A stretch of 64,000 nucleotides of DNA from contig NZ_JAKKIE010000012.1 of assembly GCF_021742065.1 (NCBI RefSeq), positions 13,605 to 77,604 of the forward strand. Reading direction: 5' to 3'. This stretch comes from Rhizorhapis sp. SPR117 (GTDB lineage: Bacteria > Pseudomonadota > Alphaproteobacteria > Sphingomonadales > Sphingomonadaceae). Under the pieces are notes generated by a model, which saw only the letters and a program-made list of their open reading frames with translations, was not told the origin of the DNA and made no database searches. Shown here in pieces: positions 40,865 through 49,399 of the stretch (positions are counted from its first letter, which is position 1; each line of letters opens with the position of its first letter). The position numbers were made by a program, and so were the translations under genes.

Positions 40865-42675
40865 CAGCCGAACAGCCCGTGCATGTACCAGGAGAGATCG
40901 CCGGTCGGCGCGTCCACACCATCACCGCGCCGGAACAACCAGAAACGCTCGCCGCCTTCCGCCTCGACCCGGAAATAGTCCCGGATTGCCCACATCTCTT
41001 GGGGTTTGCGCCACCATTCGCCATGAATCCTCTCGGGACCGTCGCCGGCGACGACGCGATAGCGCTTGCCGCGCCAGACGAAGCGGCGGGGCGGATGGTC
41101 GGGCAGCAGCGCGACGACTTGTCCCAGCAGCTCGGGCCGACGCAGCAGCCGCGCCGGCCGCTTCCATGCCGGCCATCCGGTCGGGCACGCGAGCGCGTCG
41201 GCGCGGCAGGCGGCGCGCTCGGGAACGTCGCTTTCCTGGCTGCCCACGCGGAACAGGGCGGCGTCGCCGACGCGGCCGGCGAGCTGATCGACCAAGGGCG
41301 CGAGATCGGACGCCTGGGTCTCACCACCAAGTCGGGCACCCAGCGCGTGCGGGAACAGGTCTTCGACGCGCGGCGCTGCGAGCGCCATCGCCTCGATTCC
41401 CAGTCCCGGCTCGATCCGCTCGACCCGCATCCCCAACATACGCTTGAGATGCTTCGCATCGCGCGTGGCCCTGGCGGTGCCGAGGCCGATGTGCTGCGCC
41501 TCGCCATCGACCCGAACGCAGGTCAGCACCGCCGCGCGCAGGCCGAGCCCGCGTGCCTGGAGCAGGCCCACCATATCGTCGACGAGATCGCCGATGACCT
41601 GCGTAATCGCCTCAGCCGTGCCGATCGGTTCGAGCAGCCGACGTGCGACGTGCGGTTCCTCGAATGGCACGACCGGCACGATCGGCTCAGCCACAGCCCC
41701 GCGCGCCTGGTCGAGCCGCTGGACCGTCGCGACGCCCAACCGCCGCGCGAGCGGGCCGCGCGGCATCGGATACAGGTCCGCGACCCGCTCCAGCCCGAAC
41801 CGGGCGGCGGCGGTCAGCGCCTCCGGGGCCAGGCGCAGGGCGGCGAGTGGCAGTTCGGCGATCGCCCGCGTTTCGGCGCCGGGCGGCAGGACGGTAATGG
41901 CGTCTCCGCCATAGCGCGCGAGCGCATGCGCCGCGCCCGGCGTACCGGCGATCGCGATCGTGGCGGTGAAGCCGAGCCTGCGCAGGAAAGCGAGCAGACG
42001 CCGACAGAAGCGCTGTTCGCCGCCGAACAGGTGGGTGGTGCCGGTGAGATCGAGCCACAGTCCGTCCGGTGCGGCGACGCTGGCGGTCGGCGTCCAGCGA
42101 CCGATCGCGTGCAGAGCAAGCCGATCGAGCAAGGCGCGGTCCTTCTCGCCTTCGGCATCGCGTACGTCGAGATCAGTGACAAGCGCGCGGGCGTGGGCGG
42201 CGGCCATGCCAGGCCGCAGGCCCAGGTCCAGCGCGAGCGGGCAGGCCGCGGTGACGACATCGCGTTGCCCGACGCGTTCGATCAGGATCACCGGCCTGCC
42301 GAACGTCACCACCGCCGGCTGCAGCCATCCCGGCGCATAATCCGGCGCGCCCTCATCGGGCGGCATCGCCCTGAACGGATGTTCGACTGGCTCGCTGCGC
42401 CGTCCCATCTGCTGCATGGTAGGGCGCTGGTGCTTGGGGAGCGCGTCGATCTCGGCCTGGCGCGGCCCCTGCCCAATTGTGTCGTCGCGCGCCCAGCGCG
42501 CACCGGGGCGCCAGCCGCCGCCGCGTGGTGCCGAGCAAGCGCCGGGATCGTCGTCAATCGGTGGTAACACCACCTGCGGGAGGGGGACCAGCTCAGGCGG
42601 CTTGGCTGGCCGCTCCGACCGGCGCAGCCGCTCGATCGGGAGCTGCGGCAGGTAGAGCGAGGCGACCCGTGTCAT
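40864..42675 (-). CDS. imuB: ImuB, non-catalytic Y-family polymerase-like protein
   Basis: 603 residues from [19 protein letters not shown]; two in-frame starts lie within 18 bases upstream. ImuB is the hub of the mutasome, binding the sliding clamp, DnaE2 and ImuA. It has the Y-family fold but lacks the catalytic acidic residues: the palm shows [15 protein letters not shown] without the DE pair. The clamp-binding motif should lie in the middle of the protein but was not pinned down. The gene overlaps imuA by about 80 bases and its stop overlaps the dnaE2 start. Confidence 0.93.
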   Translation of the reverse strand: MTRVASLYLPQLPIERLRRSERPAKPPELVPLPQVVLPPIDDDPGACSAPRGGGWRPGARWARDDTIGQGPRQAEIDALPKHQRPTMQQMGRRSEPVEHPFRAMPPDEGAPDYAPGWLQPAVVTFGRPVILIERVGQRDVVTAACPLALDLGLRPGMAAAHARALVTDLDVRDAEGEKDRALLDRLALHAIGRWTPTASVAAPDGLWLDLTGTTHLFGGEQRFCRRLLAFLRRLGFTATIAIAGTPGAAHALARYGGDAITVLPPGAETRAIAELPLAALRLAPEALTAAARFGLERVADLYPMPRGPLARRLGVATVQRLDQARGAVAEPIVPVVPFEEPHVARRLLEPIGTAEAITQVIGDLVDDMVGLLQARGLGLRAAVLTCVRVDGEAQHIGLGTARATRDAKHLKRMLGMRVERIEPGLGIEAMALAAPRVEDLFPHALGARLGGETQASDLAPLVDQLAGRVGDAALFRVGSQESDVPERAACRADALACPTGWPAWKRPARLLRRPELLGQVVALLPDHPPRRFVWRGKRYRVVAGDGPERIHGEWWRKPQEMWAIRDYFRVEAEGGERFWLFRRGDGVDAPTGDLSWYMHGLFG

Positions 42676-43369
42676 CACAAGCATCAACTTCAAGAGAAAA
42701 AGGATTGCCGTTCCGCTGGCGGATCAGCTCGACCAACCAGCGGCCCCGGCCGACGCCGGGATAGGGAAGCCGTGCCGACGAGATGCAGCCGATGCGCCAG
42801 CGCGTCATCGCCGAGGATGGCTGCTCGAGCGGGCAGCGCTCGCGCGACCGATGGCGCCGATAGAGCAGCATCGGCGTCTTGCCGTCCGACGCGGCAAGCT
42901 GGAGCCGCCGCGTGGCGGTCTGGTCGGCCGCCTTTATCTCGGCGATCACGCAAGCAAGCGAACCGTCGCGCAAGCCATCCTCGGCGAGCGCGAGCACGTC
43001 GCTGTCCTTGCGGCCCTGGGCATACAGGACGCGATCGGGGCGAAGCCCGACCTGTTCGAGGCCCGGCGCATAGAGATCGAATCGGGTCAGCGCCCACAGC
43101 ACCGTAGATCCTGGCTGGCCTGCGAACCGGGCGGCGATTCCGGCCGCGAACAGCGTCGCCGCGGCGTCATCGCTCAGCGCGGAGCTGGCGGCCGCGATCT
43201 CGTGCAGGCCGGCGCCGTCGAGACCGCGATCGGCCAACCGGTCGTCGAGCGCCGCGAGTTCGAACGCCAGCACCGGCCCGCGCGGGGCGTGCGCCTGCGC
43301 AAGCTGCGCGCGAAGTGCGGCAAGCTGTTCGGCGCGAGGCCGATCGATTGGGGCGGGTTGCATGGACAT
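42593..43369 (-). CDS. imuA: ImuA, RecA-like mutasome accessory protein
   Basis: 258 residues. First gene of imuA-imuB-dnaE2. RecA/SulA-like fold without a full Walker A: VLWALTRFDLYAPGLEQVGL, then VLALAEDGLRDGSLACVIAE, RRLQLAASDGKTPMLLYRRH and [20 protein letters not shown], all typical of ImuA. The start is one of two ATGs six bases apart. A LexA box lies about 20-34 bases upstream. The 3' end overlaps imuB by about 80 bases. Confidence 0.93.
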   Translation of the reverse strand: MSMQPAPIDRPRAEQLAALRAQLAQAHAPRGPVLAFELAALDDRLADRGLDGAGLHEIAAASSALSDDAAATLFAAGIAARFAGQPGSTVLWALTRFDLYAPGLEQVGLRPDRVLYAQGRKDSDVLALAEDGLRDGSLACVIAEIKAADQTATRRLQLAASDGKTPMLLYRRHRSRERCPLEQPSSAMTRWRIGCISSARLPYPGVGRGRWLVELIRQRNGNPFSLEVDACDDTGRLALPAAAPDRAAAPVGAASQAA

Positions 43370-43388
43370 CAGTCACGTCGACTCTTTC

Positions 43389-43403
43389 GTTCCTATTATG
43401 TTC
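43389..43403 (-). promoter_or_regulatory. LexA (SOS) box of the imuA-imuB-dnaE2 operon
   Basis: GTTCCTATTATGTTC, a perfect alphaproteobacterial direct-repeat LexA site GTTC-N7-GTTC. It lies 20 bases upstream of the imuA start, a position that would block its promoter until DNA damage. Confidence 0.85.
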
Positions 43404-43568
43404 CAATGAGTCGGAGGATTCGTCAAGGCTGCTGATTCCGATCAGCTCGCCGAGTATCGATGCGCGCAAGATCGTCGTCGCTCCGCGTGCAACTCGCTTC
43501 ACAGCGCAGCGCGGGGGCCGACGCCTCGGGGGCCGCGCCTGCCGGCGCTCGCCCCGATCCGGGAGTTG

Positions 43569-43598
43569 GGGGGCCGGGAGTAATCCCGGCCCCCTTTT
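43569..43598 (+). terminator. Strong GC hairpin followed by TTTT
   Basis: An 11-base perfect stem (GGGGGCCGGGA / TCCCGGCCCCC, loop GTAA, 43569-43594) followed by TTTT on the plus strand. It has the shape of an intrinsic terminator, yet no plus-strand gene ends here. It is paired with the palindromic repeat at 43606. Confidence 0.55.
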
Positions 43599-43605
43599 CG
43601 TCCAC

Positions 43606-43625
43606 CATAGTCGGCCGAAACTATG
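43606..43625. repeat. Palindromic repeat, copy A
   Basis: CATAGTCGGCCGAAACTATG: outer arms CATAGT/ACTATG around the small palindrome TCGGCCGA. It lies 11 bases from the hairpin at 43569-43594 and just beyond the KfrB-domain pseudogene. The same palindrome-plus-hairpin unit recurs at 48038-48075 and 48116-48167. Confidence 0.65.
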
Positions 43626-43639
43626 CTGCAGATCCGGGT

Positions 43640-44122
43640 CCCCCCCCGCACGCTAGCGGCCCCGGGAGCGGGTTTGGCTTGGGTTTGGGGATCGACTATT
43701 TTTCCGATCCCGCCACGACAGGTGATCGCGAGCGTCTTGCCTTCGGCCAGGTCGCCGGTCTTGCCGGAGAAAGCGGAGCTGATGGTCGATCCGCTTGCCG
43801 CCTACGAGGTGCGTGGCGGTCTTGGTGTCGATGGCGACGATCGGGCCGGTATAGGTGCCGTCGTCTGCCGGGGCCTCGGCCGCCGACTTTTCGGCGGCCG
43901 TGGGGACGTAGAGGCCCCTTAGAAGCTCCGTGCCTCGATCTTCGCCTGTTCGTCGGGGTTCGTCGCCAGGCGCTTCGCCGCTTCCGTCAGACTGGCGTGC
44001 CACGCGCGCGTCCCGCGCCGCGATGGGCTGGCCTCGCGCTTGGCGCTCGAAGTCGTCGGAGCCTCGTCCCTCTCGCCTGATGCGACAGAGCTGGTCGAAT
44101 AATCTCTGCTCGGTCGATCCAC
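43640..44122 (-). pseudogene. KfrB-domain plasmid-type protein, frameshifted
   Basis: A GTG at 44122 with AGGAGG eight bases upstream starts MDRPSRDYSTSSVASGERD and runs to WHASLTEAAKRLATNPDEQA, where the frame closes at 43919. Continuation in another frame gives GLYVPTAAEKSAAEAP and GTYTGPIVAIDTKTATHLVG. After a second shift near 43785 it gives SAFSGKTGDLAEGKTLAI and GGIGKIVDPQ. The last parts match the KfrB domain found in plasmid and integrative-element proteins. Two single-base shifts are needed, so the gene is dead or the sequence has errors. The 3' boundary is approximate. Confidence 0.5.
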
Positions 44123-44451
44123 GGCTTAGTTCCTCCTGCCAGTGTTTGAGCCCGTCCCCTATATCATAAGATCGTGGGTTCGTCCGGTGCAGTATATCGT
44201 GGACCTGTATTTCCACCCCATCGCCGAACTCGGCGTGAATGGCCTCTAGCCCTGCCGGCGTTCCGTCTTGGATTCGCGCCATTGTTGCGATCGACGCGCC
44301 CCGGCCGATCCGCTCGAACCGCTTTAGTGTGTTCTCGAAAGCATCGTTTTTCTAGACGCGCACCATTGCGGACATATGGTAGGGCATCCGCCGTCTCACC
44401 GACGGCCTCAACAGGCGGCGCGGGATAGGCGCTATTCGGCAGGAGGTTTCA
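44123..44451. other. Degenerate coding remnant, minus strand, and DJ-1 upstream region
   Basis: On the minus strand one frame reads NDAFENTLKRFERIGRGASI, then MARIQDGTPAGLEAIHAEFG and VEIQVHDILHRT, which looks like real protein but has no good start and overlaps the KfrB-type gene without a stop. It is probably the preceding gene of the same plasmid-type operon, also broken. The 3' side of this interval holds the promoter and GGAGG ribosome site of the DJ-1 gene. Confidence 0.3.
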
Positions 44452-45072
44452 ATGCAGATTGCAGTTCTGACGTTCGATGGCTTCAACGAGCTGGATTCGT
44501 TCGTCGCTGCCGCAATCCTGAACCGTCTAAAGGCGAAGGGCTGGGCGGCGCATATCACATCCCCAACAGAGCAAGTCACGTCGATGAACGGCGTCACCAT
44601 TTCCCGCCAGCGCCCGATTGAATTCGCGGCCGAAGCTGACGCCGTGCTGATAGGCAGCGGGATTAAGACGCGCGAGATTGCCGCCGACACCGAACTTCTG
44701 TCACGCTTCAAGCTCGATCCCTCGCGCCAGCTCATCGCCGCGCAATGCTCGGGCACACTCCTTCTCGCCAAGCTCGGCCTGATCGGCGGTTTGCCAGCCT
44801 GCACGGACCTGACCACAAAGCCGTGGGTCATCGAGGCGGGCGTGAAGGTGCTCGATGCGCCATTCGTGGCGCATGGGAATGTGGCGACTGCTGGCGGGTG
44901 CCTCGCGTCGCAATACCTAGCGACGTGGATGATCGCGCGCGGGGCCTCGCTGCGCGATGCCGAAGAGGCCATGCACTACGTCGCGCCGGTTGGTGAGAAG
45001 GCGCTATATGTCGATCGGGCGATTGCGGCCGTCTCGCCGTTCCTCAGTGCCGATCGGTCGCTCGCGGCCTGA
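44452..45072 (+). CDS. DJ-1/PfpI family protein
   Basis: 206 residues. Class I glutamine-amidotransferase-like fold. The nucleophile elbow is QLIAAQCSGTLLLAKLG with Cys at about residue 100; TFDGFNELDSF near the N-terminus supplies the conserved acidic residue. AHGNVATAGGCLASQYLATW is the typical late motif. ATG follows AGGAGG. Relatives are isonitrile hydratases, proteases or deglycases; the specific reaction cannot be told. The stop is directly followed by a piece of a GNAT gene. Confidence 0.88.
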   Translation: MQIAVLTFDGFNELDSFVAAAILNRLKAKGWAAHITSPTEQVTSMNGVTISRQRPIEFAAEADAVLIGSGIKTREIAADTELLSRFKLDPSRQLIAAQCSGTLLLAKLGLIGGLPACTDLTTKPWVIEAGVKVLDAPFVAHGNVATAGGCLASQYLATWMIARGASLRDAEEAMHYVAPVGEKALYVDRAIAAVSPFLSADRSLAA

Positions 45073-45091
45073 CGCGGCGATCGGATCAACC

Positions 45092-45137
45092 TTGGGCTGG
45101 GAGCTGCACTCGCTTTACACCACGGCCGTCTTTCCCG
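45092..45137 (+). pseudogene. 3' remnant of a GNAT acetyltransferase gene
   Basis: The bases encode [15 protein letters not shown], nearly identical to the C-terminal LGWELLSLYTTAVIP of the intact GNAT at 32475-33125, with matching DNA (TTGGGCTGGGAGCT and TCGCTTTACACCAC). Only the last 15 or so codons survive. It lies between the DJ-1 stop and the cobQ start; the matching N-terminal piece is at 47562-47652 on the same strand. Confidence 0.75.
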
Positions 45138-45147
45138 AGGCCGTCGC

Positions 45148-46596
45148 ATGGGCGCTGTGATGCTTCAGGGCACCGGCTCCGATGTTGGCAAGTCGGTCCT
45201 CGTCGCCGGGCTATGCCGCGTCCTTGCCAATCGCGGACTAGCGGTTCGGCCCTTCAAGCCGCAAAACATGTCCAACAACGCTGCGGTAACGATCGATGGC
45301 GGCGAGATTGGTCGTGCCCAGGCCACACAGGCGATCGCGTGCCGGGTCGAACCAACGGCCGATATGAACCCCGTGTTGTTGAAGCCCCAAGCCGACCGGA
45401 CTGCCCAACTCATCGTCCACGGGAAAGTGCGAGGCACACTCGCGGCCGGCAATTTTCGCGAAGCCCGCGCCGCTCTGTTGGACGATGTGCTGGCGAGCTA
45501 TCGGCGTCTGCGCGCGCAATGCGATATCGTGGTGGTCGAGGGTGCCGGTTCCCCCGCCGAAATCAATCTGCGCGCAGGCGATATCGCCAATATGGGTTTC
45601 GCCCGCGCGGCTTCCGTGCCGGTCATCCTGGTTGGCGACATCGATCGCGGCGGGGTGATCGCGGCAATCGTCGGCACGCGCGCGGTGATCGATCCCGAAG
45701 ACGCGGCGATGATCCACGGATTCCTCATCAACAAGTTTCGCGGTGATCCCGCGCTTTTCGAGGACGGTTATCGCGACATCTCGCGCCTGTCGGGCTGGCG
45801 CGGCTTGGGCGTGGTGCCCTGGCTCGCCGATTGTGCGCGGCTGCCAAGTGAGGATGCGGTCGTGCTGGAAAAGCAGGGCGCGCTCACCTCCGACAGATTG
45901 CTGATCGCCTGCCCCATCACGCCGCGTATCTCCAATTTCGACGATCTCGATCCACTCAAGCTCGAACCGGGCATAGAACTGGCGATGATCCCGCCAGGCC
46001 AACCGATCCCGGCCGAGGCTGCTTTGATCGTGCTGCCGGGTTCCAAGGCGACGATCGCCGATCTCGCCGCGATCCGGCGCGAAGGCTGGGATATTGATAT
46101 CCTCGCCCATCGCCGTCGTGGCGGCGCGGTGCTGGGCCTGTGCGGCGGCTATCAGATGCTCGGCAAGCGGATCGCGGACCCGTACGGCATCGAGGGGCCA
46201 CCCGCGGACGTGGCGGGCCTCGGGCTGCTCGATGTCGAAACTGTGCTCGCAGGCGACAAGGCGCTGCGGCGGGTTTCGGGCGAGGCGCTGGGCGAGCGCT
46301 GCGAGGGATATGAGATACACATCGGCACGACCTTCGGCTCCGACACGGCGCGCCCGCTCGTGCACCTCGATGATGGGCGGAGTGATGGTGCGATGAGCGC
46401 CGACGGCCTGGTCTCGGGCACCTACCTTCACGGGCTGCTGGCGGACACACGGCAACGCGCGGCATGGGCCGCGCGGCTTGGCGGCAAGGGTGGGGGCGTC
46501 GATTATCACGCCTCGGTTGATGCTGCGCTTGATGGCCTTGCCGCCGAACTCGAACGGCATATCGATATCGATGCGATACTCGCCCTTTCAGCCTAG
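45148..46596 (+). CDS. cobQ: Cobyric acid synthase CobQ
   Basis: 482 residues. ATP- and glutamine-dependent amidation of adenosylcobyrinic a,c-diamide to adenosylcobyric acid in B12 synthesis. The N-terminal dethiobiotin-synthetase-like domain starts [20 protein letters not shown] (P-loop) with [12 protein letters not shown]. The C-terminal amidotransferase domain has the Cys nucleophile in [17 protein letters not shown] and the His in GTYLHGLL. Start ATG at 45148 with GAGG seven bases before. No other cob gene and no cobalamin riboswitch was seen here, so it is separated from its pathway. Confidence 0.95.
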   Translation: MGAVMLQGTGSDVGKSVLVAGLCRVLANRGLAVRPFKPQNMSNNAAVTIDGGEIGRAQATQAIACRVEPTADMNPVLLKPQADRTAQLIVHGKVRGTLAAGNFREARAALLDDVLASYRRLRAQCDIVVVEGAGSPAEINLRAGDIANMGFARAASVPVILVGDIDRGGVIAAIVGTRAVIDPEDAAMIHGFLINKFRGDPALFEDGYRDISRLSGWRGLGVVPWLADCARLPSEDAVVLEKQGALTSDRLLIACPITPRISNFDDLDPLKLEPGIELAMIPPGQPIPAEAALIVLPGSKATIADLAAIRREGWDIDILAHRRRGGAVLGLCGGYQMLGKRIADPYGIEGPPADVAGLGLLDVETVLAGDKALRRVSGEALGERCEGYEIHIGTTFGSDTARPLVHLDDGRSDGAMSADGLVSGTYLHGLLADTRQRAAWAARLGGKGGGVDYHASVDAALDGLAAELERHIDIDAILALSA

Positions 46597-46629
46597 CAGA
46601 CCAAGGCCAACAGCAGCCTCGCTTCGCTT

Positions 46630-47049
46630 CTAGCTGGCACCGGCATAGGCCGGTTCGGCAATCCGGCCGGCCTTGTCGTCCAGCTCGGCGCGCGCGAGTC
46701 GGACCCCAATGCCGACCTTGCTCAACGTGTGGGGGATCGGCGGGCTGAACTTGGAGACGCCGACCGAGATGGTCTCGATCGCGGGGAATTGGCGGAGCAG
46801 GCCGATCGCGACCGCCTCGCCAAGCGCTTCGAGCGTCTGATATTTGGCCTCGCCCGCGAGCGCCACGACCGCATCCACCACGCCGTCATAGCGGATCGAC
46901 CCGCTCAACTTGTCATCCCGATGGGTCGTCGTCGGCGCCAGCGTCGCTTCCACATCGAAGCTGAATTTCTGCCCGAGGCTGCGTTCTTCCTCGAACAGAC
47001 CGTGATAGCCGTAGGTCTGCAAGGCGGTGATCTGGATGGTGGTCAACAT
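46630..47049 (-). CDS. folB: Dihydroneopterin aldolase FolB
   Basis: 139 residues. Folate pathway aldolase converting 7,8-dihydroneopterin to 6-hydroxymethyl-dihydropterin. N-terminal ITALQTYGYHGLFEEERSLG holds the active-site Tyr/Glu; SIRYDGVVDAVVALAGEAKY and QTLEALGEAVAIGLL are further family motifs. The C-terminal KVGIGVRLARAE is slightly extended. Convergent with cobQ; no other fol gene nearby. Confidence 0.88.
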   Translation of the reverse strand: MLTTIQITALQTYGYHGLFEEERSLGQKFSFDVEATLAPTTTHRDDKLSGSIRYDGVVDAVVALAGEAKYQTLEALGEAVAIGLLRQFPAIETISVGVSKFSPPIPHTLSKVGIGVRLARAELDDKAGRIAEPAYAGAS

Positions 47050-47561
47050 AGCGGTCCGTCGCTTGAAGGTGGATCGGATTTCCCGATTGCCCAGGCGCGG
47101 GGCTCGACCGCTCGCGCTTCCCGATGGTGCTCCATCTCAATCGCCAGTCGCGCGAACGCGGTTTACTAGCGCGCCGCAACAAGCCTCTCAACTGCAATGG
47201 TGTCGGCCGCTCTTGCCGACTTTGTGGCTGGCGTGGCATCAACGGCCCATGACGAAGCCGACTCTGAGCCTTAGCGCGGTCTGGTGGCGCTCCCTTTAGG
47301 GCGCGGCATGTCGTCATATTTGCGACCATCGCCGCCGTGCTCGGGGCGATGGTTGAATCAGCAAAACGTCACCTGTCACGGCGGTCCCGTCTCCGACGCC
47401 ACGGCGGATATGGAGCCCGCCGATCACGCGAATGGGCTGGAAACCGCCGCGCGCCTGTGCGCGTGCATCATGGATACGGAGGCGGTCGGCGCCGCCCTCG
47501 CGCCGTGGGCCGGAACCCGCTCAACCGGCCAAATAGGCATTGATGTATGCTAGGCGGGGAT
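47050..47561. other. Intergenic region, no supported gene
   Basis: About 510 bases upstream of folB. Frames on both strands are short and Arg/Pro-rich. A plus-strand frame at 47284-47553 contains MEPADHANGLETAARLCACI, which looks partly natural, but no domain or ribosome site supports it. Probably decayed sequence at the edge of a recombined segment. Confidence 0.4.
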
Positions 47562-47652
47562 ATGGCTGAAAACGATCTGATGGCCGATCCCGGCATAGTG
47601 GCGACGTGGATAAAAGGTTGGACCACCGCCCGCGAGACGCCGGCCCCCGTCG
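47562..47652 (+). pseudogene. 5' remnant of a GNAT acetyltransferase gene
   Basis: Starts MAENDLMADPGIVATWIKGW and continues TTARETPAPV, closely matching the first about 30 residues of the intact GNAT at 33125 (MADEDLVADPRIVATWIKGW, then ARETPPPV). Similarity stops at about 47652. The rest of this gene copy is missing here, but its last codons are found 2.4 kb upstream at 45092-45137. Confidence 0.75.
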
Positions 47653-48037
47653 GATCTTTGTTCAGGCGTTCTAGGCCTCAGCCTATGCGGCCTATCGGCA
47701 ATGAATTAAGCACATGCACGTCCTACTCGATCACATTCCCCATCATTTGCGGGCGTGTTGGAACAGCCGGCGGCACGCTCCCGAAAAGGAAGGGTGCCTG
47801 CCTCTGAACCGGGTGCGTCCTGTTCGCGGTCCTGGCCGCACGTATTGAACACTGATCCTTGGGCCTTTCGTCGCGCGCCATACCCATCGCGGCGATGGTC
47901 GGGGCAGGCAGGGAAGCCCGACAATGGAAACCGTGCCCGAACGCACTATATGCTTCATACGGCCCGCTGCTCTGCCCCCGAGCAACGAGGCCAACCACCC
48001 CCGGCGGCGGCCATCCCCCCCTTGCGCTACCGCCGGG
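47653..48037. other. Intergenic region beyond the GNAT remnant
   Basis: About 385 bases with no supported gene. Small inverted repeats are visible, such as CCATCGCGGCGATGG near 47887, and a C-rich run precedes the palindromic repeats at 48038 onward. Confidence 0.4.
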
Positions 48038-48075
48038 GGACCATATTTGGTCCACCGTAGTCGACCGCGACTATG
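48038..48075. repeat. Palindromic repeat, copy B, with adjacent hairpin
   Basis: A hairpin GGACCA-TATT-TGGTCC at 48038-48053 followed two bases later by CGTAGTCG-ACCG-CGACTATG at 48056-48075 (8-base stem with one G-T pair). The order hairpin then TAGTCG palindrome is the same as in copies A and C. Confidence 0.65.
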
Positions 48076-48115
48076 CGAGCTCGAGAAACGAGTTCGCCGC
48101 CGCGCAGCGGAAAAA

Positions 48116-48167
48116 GGGGCCGCTGAACGGCCCCCTTCCCTGCCCGCCATAGTCGCTTTCGACTATG
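48116..48167. repeat. Palindromic repeat, copy C, with terminator hairpin
   Basis: Hairpin GGGGCCG-CTGAA-CGGCCCC at 48116-48134, which on the minus strand is followed by TTTTT, a proper intrinsic terminator for the minus-strand genes ending at 48195. Then CATAGTCG-CTTT-CGACTATG at 48148-48167 is a perfect 8-base stem, extended by GCCCG/CGGG-type pairs. The palindrome is shared with copies A and B. Confidence 0.7.
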
Positions 48168-48194
48168 CGGGATCTGGCGCGCGCGCCGCGCTCG

Positions 48195-48425
48195 TCAACC
48201 GCGCCCCGTGACAAAGAACATCAACAGCGAGCCCGCGCCGGCCAGGATGAAAAACCAAGCTCCGATCCGGCCGAACCTCTCAAGGGTCCGGATCAGCAGC
48301 GAATGGCCGTAGGAGCTGAACTCCTGAACGCCCGCCATATTGCGCCGCTTGAACGCGCGCTTGTTGGTCCAGAAGATGATGGCGACGCCGATCGCCAGAA
48401 ACACAAGACCCATAACCAAACGCAT
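48195..48425 (-). CDS. Small two-helix membrane protein
   Basis: 76 residues: MRLVMGLVFLAIGVAIIFWT as the first membrane helix, a basic loop (NKRAFKRRNMAGVQEF), then GRIGAWFFILAGAGSLLMFF as the second. Natural composition and a terminator (copy C hairpin) directly downstream. Overlaps the 3' part of a longer minus-strand frame. Family not recognised. Confidence 0.65.
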   Translation of the reverse strand: MRLVMGLVFLAIGVAIIFWTNKRAFKRRNMAGVQEFSSYGHSLLIRTLERFGRIGAWFFILAGAGSLLMFFVTGRG

Positions 48426-48717
48426 GGGTTATCCCTTCCTGCCGTAGTCTTGGCGGCTCGCTGCACTCCCGAATCTCTCGGAAGCTGATGCGTCTAACGC
48501 CGCACCTGTCCAGCAACCCCGCCATATCCGGGTCCAGCAATGCCACAGCATCATGGACCCGTATGTCCGCGTGCCGATGATCGTAGCCGCGTAGTTCCTC
48601 GCCATCGTGAACCGGATGCGCGAATAGCTCGGTAACGCCGCCAGGCAGCGCCGGGCCGGCCTCTAGCAGCACGTCCCGCGTTCGCCTCGGCACAGTGAGC
48701 GAAGGCTTGCCGGCCAT
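48280..48717 (-). CDS. Hypothetical protein downstream of the SRAP gene
   Basis: The ATG lies two bases after the SRAP stop (TGACCATG), which suggests coupling. About the first 95 residues look natural (MAGKPSLTVPRRTRDVLLEA, VTELFAHPVHDGEELRGYDH, HDAVALLDPDMAGLLDRCGV). The last about 50 are the out-of-frame reading of the small membrane protein gene, so the true end may have been lost by a frameshift. No domain recognised. Confidence 0.4.
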   Translation of the reverse strand: MAGKPSLTVPRRTRDVLLEAGPALPGGVTELFAHPVHDGEELRGYDHRHADIRVHDAVALLDPDMAGLLDRCGVRRISFREIRECSEPPRLRQEGITHAFGYGSCVSGDRRRHHLLDQQARVQAAQYGGRSGVQLLRPFAADPDP

Positions 48718-48719
48718 GG

Positions 48720-49340
48720 TCAGAGCATCGCCGCCTGTGCCGGAGCGGGCGGATAGACTCGCGTCACGAGCAGGCTACCCTTGGGCAATGCGCGAAGCAC
48801 GTCGTGCGCCGGAACATCCGGATCGAGCCAGCCGGACCACTGATCGCGGGGGAGCGGTATGACCTGGCGACTGTGGTAGGGAGCGACATCCTCCCCCGGC
48901 TCGGTCGTCAGCATGGTGAAGGCTTCGCCGATCTCGGTATGCTCCCGCCAGATGCCGGCGATGCAAAACCAGGGATGATCGCGCAGCGTGAACAGCCACT
49001 TTGTCTTGCGCTTCTGGCCGGGCTGCTCGGGCCTCGTATGCTCGTAGAATCCGTCCGCCAGGATCAGGCAGCGATGCGAAGTGAAGTCCCGGCCCTCCGA
49101 CCGAAAATTATACACCGGCTTGCCGTTCGGGCCCGGCCAGCTCCAGCGCCGGTTGACCAGTTCTCCCGCGCCGCGTGTTCCTTCGACACTCCGCACGATC
49201 GGGGCGGTATCGCTGATCCTGATGTCCTCGCGGGCCGCAACGTTCGGCGTGCCCTCGGGCGTGCTGATCTTGATCTTGAGGTTGTCGAAATCCTCGACGA
49301 TCGAAGCGATGTCGACCTCCAGCCGGTAATCGTTACACAT
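48720..49340 (-). CDS. yedK: SOS-associated peptidase / abasic-site crosslinking protein (SRAP, YedK-like)
   Basis: 206 residues. SRAP (HMCES/YedK) proteins trap abasic sites in single-stranded DNA by a thiazolidine link from Cys2. Here MCNDYRLE gives Cys2 after Met removal; YNFRSEGRDF supplies the Asn and Glu, and PYHSRQVIPL the catalytic His. LILADGFYEH and FCIAGIWREH are core motifs. The start is 59 bases from a divergent SRAP paralogue, and a LexA box sits between them, so damage induction is likely. Confidence 0.93.
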   Translation of the reverse strand: MCNDYRLEVDIASIVEDFDNLKIKISTPEGTPNVAAREDIRISDTAPIVRSVEGTRGAGELVNRRWSWPGPNGKPVYNFRSEGRDFTSHRCLILADGFYEHTRPEQPGQKRKTKWLFTLRDHPWFCIAGIWREHTEIGEAFTMLTTEPGEDVAPYHSRQVIPLPRDQWSGWLDPDVPAHDVLRALPKGSLLVTRVYPPAPAQAAML

Positions 49341-49379
49341 TCGCCCTCCTGTCGCAGCCGCTGCTTGCCGTTAGCCATC

Positions 49380-49394
49380 GTTCCCTGTATGTTC
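49380..49394. promoter_or_regulatory. LexA (SOS) box between the two SRAP genes
   Basis: GTTCCCTGTATGTTC, an exact GTTC-N7-GTTC site. It is six bases before the ATG at 49400 and 40 bases from the opposite start at 49340, so LexA could repress both divergent genes. Confidence 0.8.
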
Positions 49395-49399
49395 CGGCC

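Noticed and set aside
45100..45160. Cobalamin riboswitch upstream of cobQ
   Set aside because: The space between the DJ-1 stop and cobQ is only about 75 bases, mostly a GNAT gene remnant, too short for a riboswitch.
47887..48060. Possible CRISPR-like array in the palindrome-rich 48 kb region
   Set aside because: Only two palindromic units lie there, unequal spacing, no identical direct repeats with unique spacers and no cas genes.
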